Below are positions 1 to 5,098 of a stretch of 5,502 nt of DNA, piece after piece. The notes under the pieces were generated by a model. That model did not search any database, was not told the origin of the DNA, and saw only the letters and a program-made list of their open reading frames with translations. The DNA comes from Salinisphaera sp. UBA6602. Lineage in GTDB: Bacteria; Pseudomonadota; Gammaproteobacteria; Nevskiales; Salinisphaeraceae. The translations under genes and the position numbers were made by a program. How positions within the stretch are numbered: position 1 is the stretch's first letter; the number at the start of each line of letters is the position of its first letter. Where the stretch lies: positions 1 to 5,502 of the forward strand of contig DJIE01000252.1 of the NCBI GenBank assembly GCA_002433465.1, given 5' to 3'.

Positions 1-139
1 GGACGCCTTGCCGCACCGCCTGTGAGGACTCGAACGCGAACCGCGAGAGGTTATGCAGAGCTTCCTTAAGGCGGTGCCTGTACAGGCGCACCACAACACA
101 GTCGGTCGAGAGATCCGTCATAGAGCGTCTGTATGCCAT
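1..139 (-). CDS. Possible divergent gene, N-terminal fragment, function unknown
   Basis: Reading leftward, the frame is open from base 238 to the window edge, with ATG codons at 139-137 and 121-119. The translation from the second ATG begins MTDLSTDCVVVRLYRHRLKE and continues through an amphipathic, helix-like stretch (LHNLSRFAFESSQAVRQGV) to the edge. Residue composition and GC-rich third positions look like a real protein, whereas the competing rightward frame over the same bases is rich in Arg and Cys and looks like a shadow. Neither ATG has a good Shine-Dalgarno: a weak GCGGG lies upstream of the first and nothing clear before the second, so the start is uncertain. The gene would be divergent from the diguanylate cyclase, sharing a gap of about 156 bp. 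I do not recognise the family. With only about 46 codons visible, it could also be a chance open frame in GC-rich DNA. Confidence 0.4.
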   Translation of the reverse strand, partial: MAYRRSMTDLSTDCVVVRLYRHRLKEALHNLSRFAFESSQAVRQGV

Positions 140-148
140 GTCATGCGC

Positions 149-162
149 CCGCTGGCCAGCGG
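149..162. repeat. 14-bp perfect palindrome in divergent gap
   Basis: CCGCTGGCCAGCGG reads identically on both strands. It lies in the gap between the leftward reading frame and the diguanylate cyclase, just upstream of the possible ATG at 139-137. Nearby are two further dyads: AAACCGCG at 169-176 with its complement CGCGGTTT at 220-227, and CGATA-GT-TATCG at 261-272. Symmetry of this kind suits a dimeric regulator, but GC-rich DNA produces palindromes by chance. The gap shows no convincing -35/-10 pair. Confidence 0.35.
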
Positions 163-295
163 CCGGCAAAACCGCGACCCGTGGCCGTTGTTCTTGCGTC
201 GAACGTCTGCGGCCGCCGGCGCGGTTTGAGCGGATGACTCAAGTCCAGACGCAGTAACGCCGATAGTTATCGACCTGCCTAGAACCCCTGCCTAC

Positions 296-1582
296 ATGAG
301 CCGTATGCGCCCGCCTGACACGTCGAGTCGTTCGGCGGATGCACGATCGCAAGCGGCGTCCGTTGCCCTGGGCAGTGCACCGGCGACGCTGCCCGGGCGG
401 TATCGGCTTTCGTTCTGGCGCGCGGAGTTCATCGATCGCGAGACCGAGCAGCGCTATCGAGGCCATGTCGAAGCGTCGGTTGCGGTCTATGTCAGCCGGG
501 CACTGGTGATCTGGGGCGTGCTGTGGCTGTTTTTCGGGCTGAGCGATTACTACCAGTTCGGCATGTCGTTCATGCTCGGCTGTGCGTGGGCGGTTCGAAT
601 CGGCCTGTTCTGTGCGCTGTTCGGTGCAGCGATACTCGTGCGGCGACGCCCCGCGCTCGCCACATCGGGGCTGATCATGACGCCGGCCATGCTGCTGGGC
701 ATCACCTCGTTCTTCGGGCTGTATTTTGTCAGCCCCGACGAACATATCCGCTGGCTGGCGGCGGTGACCATGGCCTTGATCATCGAACTGTTCGTGCTGT
801 TTCCGAACCGGGTGGTCTATACGGTGGGCGTGGCCGGCTATACGATCGTGGGCACGCTGGTTTGCGTTGCGCTCAACATCAGCGAAACCGCTCCGCTACG
901 GATGCTCATCCTGGCCGAGTTGCTGGTGATCCCCGCCGTATCCGGCTGGTTTGCCGCGCAGCGATTCGAGACCACGCGGCGGCGCGAATTCATGGCGCTG
1001 GAACAGGCCGAAGCAGAAATCGATCGGCGCACCGCTCTTGAGGTCCAGCTCCAGAAGCAGGCCCGTACCGATCCGCTGACCGGCGCCTGCAACCGCCGTG
1101 CCTATGCCGACGCGGCCGAGCGAGAAATGGCCGTGTCGCGCGCATCGGGCCGTGCATTGTCTTTCGTGATGCTCGACCTCGACCACTTCAAGCGCGTCAA
1201 CGACACCTATGGCCATGCCACGGGCGATGCCGCACTCGTAGCCACCGCCAACCTGTGTCGCGACATCCTCGGCGCACGCGATATCTTCGGCCGCCTGGGC
1301 GGTGAGGAATTTCTGATCATTCTGCCCGACACGGATCATGCCCAGGCCTTTGCGGTTGCCGAAACCATCCGCGCTCGTCTGGCTCGCCGCGGTATCGTCG
1401 ACGCTGCCCCGGGGCTTCGCCTGACCGCCACGCTGGCAGTCACCGAACTCGAGCCGGACGATCAGACTGTGGACGACGTGCTGCGCAGGGCCGATGCCAT
1501 TCTCTATGCCGGCAAGAACGCCGGCCGCGATCGCGTCCAGGCGGCCGAGCATGTCCCTCTGCGACCGGCGGCCACTGTCTAG
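296..1582 (+). CDS. Membrane-bound diguanylate cyclase (GGDEF)
   Basis: The protein (428 aa) is predicted to make c-di-GMP from two GTP at the inner membrane. After a polar N-terminus (about 1-60), six hydrophobic segments lie near residues 67-83, 90-114, 121-144, 151-169, 172-194 and 202-220. A charged, probably coiled-coil linker (222-256) leads to the GGDEF domain: DPLTG at 259-263, the metal-binding DLDHFKRVNDTYGH at 294-307, and the active-site RLGGEEF at 333-339. The C-terminal helix motif is ADAILYAGKNAGRDRV (399-414). The active half-site looks intact. The usual inhibitory I-site RxxD, whose Arg sits nine residues before the first Gly, reads GARD (326-329) here, so the arginine is missing and product inhibition is probably weak. 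I do not recognise the membrane domain as a named sensor type. ATG 296 is the first in-frame ATG, but it lacks a Shine-Dalgarno; ATG 305 is an alternative. Confidence 0.93.
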   Translation: MSRMRPPDTSSRSADARSQAASVALGSAPATLPGRYRLSFWRAEFIDRETEQRYRGHVEASVAVYVSRALVIWGVLWLFFGLSDYYQFGMSFMLGCAWAVRIGLFCALFGAAILVRRRPALATSGLIMTPAMLLGITSFFGLYFVSPDEHIRWLAAVTMALIIELFVLFPNRVVYTVGVAGYTIVGTLVCVALNISETAPLRMLILAELLVIPAVSGWFAAQRFETTRRREFMALEQAEAEIDRRTALEVQLQKQARTDPLTGACNRRAYADAAEREMAVSRASGRALSFVMLDLDHFKRVNDTYGHATGDAALVATANLCRDILGARDIFGRLGGEEFLIILPDTDHAQAFAVAETIRARLARRGIVDAAPGLRLTATLAVTELEPDDQTVDDVLRRADAILYAGKNAGRDRVQAAEHVPLRPAATV

Positions 1583-1585
1583 AAA

Positions 1586-1643
1586 TTGATCGAGATCAAA
1601 TTGTGGCGGCGTCGACACCGCTAACCTGCGCAGCTCATATCAT
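1586..1643 (+). promoter_or_regulatory. FNR/Anr-type promoter of hemN
   Basis: TTGATCGAGATCAA at 1586-1599 matches the FNR/Anr consensus TTGAT-N4-ATCAA in all ten conserved positions and begins three bases after the cyclase stop codon. Its centre is 1592.5. A TAACCT hexamer at 1622-1627 could serve as the -10 box and would place transcription start near 1634, exactly -41.5 from the site, the class II activator geometry. A better-looking -10 hexamer, TATCAT (1638-1643), would give a start near 1650 with the site at about -57.5, which fits neither usual FNR spacing. Activation of hemN when oxygen is low is established for FNR/Anr in several gammaproteobacteria; its operation here is inferred. 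Confidence 0.85.
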
Positions 1644-1657
1644 CGCGGACGTACGCT

Positions 1658-3043
1658 ATGGGCTCATCGCTGTCTTTCGACCTGGATCTGATCCGCCGCT
1701 ACAGCGGTAGCGGGCCGCGTTATACGTCCTATCCCACCGCACCGCATTTCGCGGCCGAGTTCGGCGAAGCCGCCTACCGCGAGCGCGCGGCGGCGAGCAA
1801 TGCCGTCGGCGGGCCGCTGTCGCTCTATCTGCACCTGCCGTTCTGTTCCAGCCCGTGCTTCTATTGCGCCTGCACGCGGGTGATTACGCGCCAGCCGCAG
1901 GTCATCGACCGGTATGTCACCGCCCTGCGCCGCGAGATCGCCCTGCAGGGCGGGTTGTACGACGAGGGCCGTCGCGTGTCGCAGCTGGCCTGGGGTGGCG
2001 GGACGCCAACGTATCTCACCCCCGCCCAGATGACGGCCCTCATGACCGATCTGGATACGCACTTCGATCTCGACAGCAGCGATGGGCGTGAATTCACCAT
2101 GGAAATCGACCCGCGCACGGTGGATACCGGCTCGATCGGGCTCATGGCCGAACTCGGCTTCAATCGCGCCAGCCTGGGTGTGCAGGATTTCGATATCGAC
2201 GTGCAGCGGGCCGTAAACCGTATCCAGTCGAAGGATCAGGTCGCGCGCGTGCTCGACGAACTGCGTCGCGTGGGCTTTCAGTCGGTCAACTTCGATCTGA
2301 TCTACGGGCTGCCGCGCCAGTCGGTAATGGGCTTCAACGCCACGCTCAGCGAAGTCATTCTGCGCCGGCCCGATCGCATCGCGCTCTACAGCTATGCCCA
2401 TATGCCGCAGCTGTTCTCCGCCCAGCGCCAGATCCACGATGAAGACATGCCCAGCGCCGAAACCAAGCTCGCGCTCATGGCGCTGGCGATCGAACGGCTG
2501 ACCACGGCCGGCTATGTCTATATCGGCATGGACCATTTCGCGCTGCCCGACGACGAACTGGCCGTGGCCCAGCGCGAGGGCCGGCTGTATCGTAATTTCC
2601 AGGGTTATTCGACGCACCGTGGCTGCGATCTCGTGGGCATGGGCATGAGCGCCATTTCCAGCGTGGCCGACAGCTACAGCCAGCACGGCAAGAGCATTCC
2701 GGATTACCAGCAGGCGCTGGCCGAGGACCGCCTGCCGGTCCAGCGTGGCGTGCAGCTCAGCGACGACGATCGCCTGCGTCGCGACGTCATCCAGGGGCTG
2801 ATGTGCCACAGCCGGCTCGATTTCGCGCCCATCGAGGCACGCCACGGCATCGTCTTCAACGAGCATTTCGCGGACGAACTCGAATCCCTGCGTGCACTGA
2901 CCGACGATGCGCTGATTCGCGTGGACGGCGAGGGTATCGACATTCTCGATCGCGGCCGGCTGCTATTACGCCCGATCGCGATGGTCTTCGACGCCTATCT
3001 CAAACAGCGCGAAACGCCGGCCCGGTTTTCGCGGGTGATCTGA
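1658..3043 (+). CDS. hemN: Oxygen-independent coproporphyrinogen III oxidase
   Basis: This radical-SAM enzyme oxidatively decarboxylates two propionates of coproporphyrinogen III to give protoporphyrinogen IX without oxygen, in the cytoplasm. It has 461 residues, about the size of E. coli HemN. The N-terminus carries the HemN-type SGPRYTSYPTAPHF (residues 18-31). The [4Fe-4S] motif is HLPFCSSPCFYCACT: Cys63, Cys67 and Cys70 form CxxxCxxC, and Cys72 supplies the extra cysteine of true HemN. Further family motifs are WGGGTPTYL (112-120, SAM binding), NRASLGVQDF (169-178), AVNRIQ (185-190), NFDLIYGLPRQS (211-222), YAHMPQLFSAQRQI (246-259) and RNFQGYSTHRGCDLVGMGMS (312-331). The fourth cysteine and the C-terminal domain set it apart from the HemW-like relatives. 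ATG 1658 fits the known N-terminus; the ribosome site is weak (GGA at 1647-1649). Nothing looks truncated. Confidence 0.97.
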   Translation: MGSSLSFDLDLIRRYSGSGPRYTSYPTAPHFAAEFGEAAYRERAAASNAVGGPLSLYLHLPFCSSPCFYCACTRVITRQPQVIDRYVTALRREIALQGGLYDEGRRVSQLAWGGGTPTYLTPAQMTALMTDLDTHFDLDSSDGREFTMEIDPRTVDTGSIGLMAELGFNRASLGVQDFDIDVQRAVNRIQSKDQVARVLDELRRVGFQSVNFDLIYGLPRQSVMGFNATLSEVILRRPDRIALYSYAHMPQLFSAQRQIHDEDMPSAETKLALMALAIERLTTAGYVYIGMDHFALPDDELAVAQREGRLYRNFQGYSTHRGCDLVGMGMSAISSVADSYSQHGKSIPDYQQALAEDRLPVQRGVQLSDDDRLRRDVIQGLMCHSRLDFAPIEARHGIVFNEHFADELESLRALTDDALIRVDGEGIDILDRGRLLLRPIAMVFDAYLKQRETPARFSRVI

Positions 3044-3092
3044 ATAAGTCCACGCCCGAGAACGTACAAAGTTCAGCATGCGGCGTGAACAT

Positions 3093-3125
3093 AAGCCCGC
3101 CGGGGCTTCGAGCGATCGGTCTTTT
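3093..3125 (+). terminator. Possible hemN transcription terminator
   Basis: AAGCCC (3093-3098) and GGGCTT (3103-3108) form a perfect 6-bp stem with a GCCG loop, 49 bases after the hemN stop codon. The only T-run, CTTTT, begins 12 bases past the stem (3121-3125), farther than in a standard intrinsic terminator. The call is therefore tentative; the hairpin might instead mark a processed 3' end. Confidence 0.35.
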
Positions 3126-3167
3126 GACTTGTTTGCGTGTCGTCGCGTTCATTGGCGGACAACCAGC

Positions 3168-3201
3168 CTGATCGAGAACAGCCCGCTGCGTTTAATACGC
3201 A
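3168..3201 (+). promoter_or_regulatory. Candidate promoter with overlapping dyad
   Basis: TTTAAT (3191-3196) matches the -10 consensus in five of six positions. At 17-bp spacing the -35 region is CTGATC (3168-3173), a poor match. The -10 sits inside a dyad, TGCGTTTAATACGCA (3187-3201), whose 5-base arms TGCGT and ACGCA are perfect complements. A repressor bound there would cover the -10. If used, the promoter would give a leader of about 280 nt before the binding-protein gene. This is pattern-based only; no regulator can be named. Confidence 0.35.
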
Positions 3202-3220
3202 ACCAAGAGTCCGGTTCTTT

Positions 3221-3270
3221 GTTCAGGCGGCCTGGCATGAGCCGCCTTCCTGGCCGATACACGCCTGAAC
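3221..3270 (+). repeat. Overlapping inverted repeats, two alternative stems
   Basis: GTTCAGGCG (3221-3229) is exactly complementary to CGCCTGAAC (3262-3270). AGGCGGC (3225-3231) is exactly complementary to GCCGCCT (3241-3247). The left arms share 3225-3229, so in RNA the 9-bp and 7-bp stems exclude each other. No T-run follows either, which argues against a simple intrinsic terminator. As DNA, the outer arms could instead be a spaced protein-binding site. Confidence 0.5.
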
Positions 3271-3433
3271 GACGGCGGGGCGTGCCGGTACAGCCGGCCG
3301 CGACAGCGTTCAAACAGCGCTGCCAAGGGCCGTTCGTTTGACGCGGTGGCGATAAAGCACGCCGCGGCCGCACACGCGGGGCGATGTCCTGTGATCGGCC
3401 GGTACGCCTGCGGTGCTTTGTTGCGCTGAAGGC

Positions 3434-3476
3434 GGTTATCCCGAACACTCGGGGTTATCTGAATAACCCTGGGGGG
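3434..3476 (+). promoter_or_regulatory. Leader hairpins and ribosome site before binding-protein gene
   Basis: GGGTTAT (3452-3458) pairs with ATAACCC (3463-3469) around a CTGA tetraloop, extended by a G-T pair at 3451/3470. A second arrangement excludes it: GGTTAT (3434-3439) can pair with ATAACC (3463-3468), stacked directly on CCCGA (3440-3444) with TCGGG (3449-3453), leaving a 9-nt bulge. GGTTATC occurs twice in direct orientation (3434-3440 and 3453-3459). The G-run at 3471-3476 is the likely Shine-Dalgarno, nine bases before GTG 3486, so the first hairpin abuts it. Control of translation is plausible but inferred. Confidence 0.5.
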
Positions 3477-3485
3477 CGCGCTGTC

Positions 3486-4382
3486 GTGAAACGTTTGTCT
3501 TTAATCCTTGTCGCCGTGGTGTGCGCGTTTTCGACGCTGGTGGGCGGTACCGCGCTGGCCGCACAGGCCGAGCCGATTCGAATCTATGTCGACGAATATG
3601 CCGAAGGCCAGGTGATGAGCCATGTGGCCAAGCGTGTCATCGAATCGGAATACGATATCCCGGTGGAGCTCAAGATGGTGGCCGTCGGGCCGGCATTTCT
3701 GGGCGTGGCCAACGACGAGCGCTCGCTGTTTCTGGTCGCCTGGCTGCCGCGTACGCACGGAGCCTATATGGACCGGGTGGGCGACAAGGTCGACAACCTC
3801 GGCGAGTTGTTCGACGGCGCACGTCTGGGCTGGGCGGTGCCGGCCTATGTGCCGGAAGATCAGCTGGCGAGCATCGCCGACATGAAAAAGCCGGATGTGG
3901 TCGACAAACTCGGCGGTAAAATTCAGGGTATTTCCGCTGGCGCGGGCCTGATGCAGGTCTCGAGGGAAACCATCGAAGGCTATGGTCTCGACGACGACTA
4001 TCGCCTGATCACCGCCAGCAGCGCGGCCATGACGGCCTCACTCAAGCGTGCCATCGACGACAAGGAGTGGATCGTGGTCACGGCCTGGAGCCCGCACTGG
4101 ATGTGGGAGCGTTTCGATCTGCGTTATCTCGAGGATCCGAAAGGCGAACTGGGCGCGCGCGAACATGTCGACGCGATTGCAAGTCAGGGGCTGGCCGAAA
4201 GCGAACCCGAGGTGCACGCCATGCTGAAGCGCATGCACTACAGCCTGGAGCAGATCGACACCATGCTGTTGAATGCCGAGCAGACGTCCTATCAACAGGC
4301 GGCCCAGACGTTCATTGAAAAGCACCCGGATGTCATCGCTGAATGGACGGGTAAGGGCGAAAGCCAAGCGAGCACGCAGTAA
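3486..4382 (+). CDS. Periplasmic glycine betaine-type substrate-binding protein
   Basis: The protein belongs to the OpuAC-like family (PF04069) that binds quaternary-ammonium solutes such as glycine betaine and delivers them to an ABC permease. From GTG 3486 it has 298 residues and opens with a clear Sec signal: KR at 2-3, a hydrophobic core, then TALAAQA with cleavage near 25/26 or 28/29. The mature protein starts EPIRIYVDEYAEGQVMSHV. Family motifs are LFLVAWLPRTHGAYMD (81-96), GKIQGISAGAGLM (144-156), SSAAMTASLKRA (178-189) and IVVTAWSPHWMWERFDLRYLED (196-217). Trp86 and Trp201, with Trp205 or Trp207 nearby, are candidates for the aromatic cage around a trimethylammonium head group. An in-frame ATG at 3384 would add 34 unrelated residues before the signal peptide, so GTG is preferred; a G-run at 3471-3476 is its ribosome site. 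No lipobox cysteine is present. No permease or ATPase gene adjoins it. Choline or another betaine could be the ligand. Confidence 0.9.
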   Translation: MKRLSLILVAVVCAFSTLVGGTALAAQAEPIRIYVDEYAEGQVMSHVAKRVIESEYDIPVELKMVAVGPAFLGVANDERSLFLVAWLPRTHGAYMDRVGDKVDNLGELFDGARLGWAVPAYVPEDQLASIADMKKPDVVDKLGGKIQGISAGAGLMQVSRETIEGYGLDDDYRLITASSAAMTASLKRAIDDKEWIVVTAWSPHWMWERFDLRYLEDPKGELGAREHVDAIASQGLAESEPEVHAMLKRMHYSLEQIDTMLLNAEQTSYQQAAQTFIEKHPDVIAEWTGKGESQASTQ

Positions 4383-4390
4383 GTTTCGCT

Positions 4391-4430
4391 GATCGCCGCG
4401 GCATGAAAGGCGCTTCATGCCGGGGCGATC
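4391..4430. terminator. Strong hairpin between convergent genes
   Basis: GATCGCC (4391-4397) pairs with GGCGATC (4424-4430), and CGGCATGAA (4399-4407) pairs with TTCATGCCG (4414-4422). Together they make 16 base pairs with one G-G mismatch (4398/4423) and a 6-nt loop. The structure fills the 50-bp gap between the two converging stop codons, so it could end or protect transcripts from both sides. No U-tract follows on either strand, so classic intrinsic termination is not assured. Confidence 0.65.
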
Positions 4431-4432
4431 GA

Positions 4433-5098
4433 TCAGGCGACGAGCGGTCGATTCTCCTGCCAGGGCCGGGTGGATAGCCGAACCTGCCAGGTCGCGCCGC
4501 GGCGCTGCACATAGCGGATATTGACCGCCATACGCGCCTTGAGAGCGGCCGTGCTCAGCGCGCACGGATTAGCCAGCACATCGGGTACGTGGTCAACCGC
4601 CGAGCCCGCGTCGATTGCCATGGCATGATCGCCGTACTGCAGCCATCGGGGCAGTCCGGACGCATCGCGTTCAACGATCGGCTCGTGGCTGTCTCCGGCG
4701 CTGATACGTCGCCAGACTTCTCGATAGATGCCGCTCGGATGGCATTCTTCCAGCGTGTCGTCGTCGATGAAGCGCATCACGCCGATGTCCTTGTCGAGCC
4801 CCGGTGACAGGTCCACCAGCCGATGCCAGGTACAGAAGGGGCCCTGTACGCGGGTGATGCCGGCAAACGCGGTCTGTCCGCCCAGCCACTCGAGTTGATC
4901 GCGCCTGCATTCGTCGAGCGAATCGATGCCGGCAAAGTCGGGCCGCTTGGCGGGCACCCGCAGATCGGCATGCCAGTCGCCGGCCTGCAGCCAGAAAACC
5001 TGCGTGTCGTCGTCGATATGCTCGGGTTCACCCTGGGCCGGTTCGGCGTAGAGCGTGCGTTGCCACAGGCCGTGGTAGATAGGCGGCACGAGGCTCAC
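4433..5098 (-). CDS. Uncharacterised cytoplasmic protein, coupled to 2OG oxygenase
   Basis: I do not recognise this 221-residue protein. It has no signal peptide or membrane segment and is rich in Trp (11), Asp and Arg. Conspicuous stretches are IYHGLWQRTLY (7-17), TQVFWLQAGDWHADLRVPAKRPDF (32-55), QLEWLGGQTAFAGITRVQG (68-86), CTWHRLVDLSP (89-99), DIGVMRFIDDDTLEECHPSGIYREVWRRI (104-132) and PRWLQYGDHAM (150-160). The many short Trp- and Asp-rich strands with turns suggest a beta-rich, possibly barrel-like fold, but this is an impression, not a homology call. The GTG start at 5098-5096 is set by a perfect AAGGAGG ten bases upstream, and its GTGA overlaps the TGA of the oxygenase gene, indicating translational coupling. 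The partner and shared transcription suggest a role in the oxygenase's pathway. The reading frame is intact and codon use resembles its neighbours, so the gene is very likely real. Confidence 0.85.
   Translation of the reverse strand: MSLVPPIYHGLWQRTLYAEPAQGEPEHIDDDTQVFWLQAGDWHADLRVPAKRPDFAGIDSLDECRRDQLEWLGGQTAFAGITRVQGPFCTWHRLVDLSPGLDKDIGVMRFIDDDTLEECHPSGIYREVWRRISAGDSHEPIVERDASGLPRWLQYGDHAMAIDAGSAVDHVPDVLANPCALSTAALKARMAVNIRYVQRRGATWQVRLSTRPWQENRPLVA

Larger units (their letters stand above)
3044..3485. other. Long gene-free gap with many inverted repeats
   Basis: No reading frame in these 442 bp looks like a protein: the candidates on both strands are dominated by Arg, Pro and Ser and lack a convincing ribosome site. 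The gap instead holds a run of inverted repeats. These are a hairpin at 3093-3108, a dyad at 3187-3201, overlapping arms at 3221-3270, GCCGG-TACAG-CCGGC at 3284-3298, and two competing stems at 3434-3469 just before the next start codon. Such density in a long leader suggests transcriptional or RNA-level control of the binding-protein gene, or a small RNA. I recognise no known riboswitch class. Confidence 0.6.

Noticed and set aside
76..87. GCCTGTACAGGC palindrome as a LexA or LuxR-type operator
   Set aside because: The CTGT and ACAG halves are adjacent, not spaced as in a gammaproteobacterial SOS box, and the length is short of a lux box. It also lies inside the possible leftward gene.
3..256. 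Rightward open frame over the first 256 bases
   Set aside because: Its translation is crowded with Arg, Cys and Thr and has no protein-like pattern; the leftward frame over the same bases is more credible.
239..745. 168-residue leftward frame across the start of the cyclase
   Set aside because: Its sequence is dominated by Arg, Gln and His, opposite a clear membrane domain; it is not protein-like.
896..1618. 240-residue open frame antisense to the diguanylate cyclase
   Set aside because: It covers the conserved GGDEF domain in reverse and would also span the FNR box; it has no motif and no ribosome site.
1664..2866. 400-residue open frame antisense to hemN
   Set aside because: It is a shadow of hemN's GC-biased codons: composition is skewed to Arg, Ala, His and Gly with no recognisable motif, while the forward frame has every HemN signature.
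3078..3448. Open frames on both strands in the gap between hemN and the binding-protein gene
   Set aside because: They are rich in Arg, Ser and Pro, have no hydrophobic core, domain or ribosome site, and overlap the inverted repeats.
3384..3485. ATG 3384 as the start of the binding-protein gene
   Set aside because: It would place 34 unrelated residues before a standard signal peptide and translate through the leader hairpins. GTG 3486 has a spaced G-rich ribosome site and begins with KR followed by a hydrophobic core.
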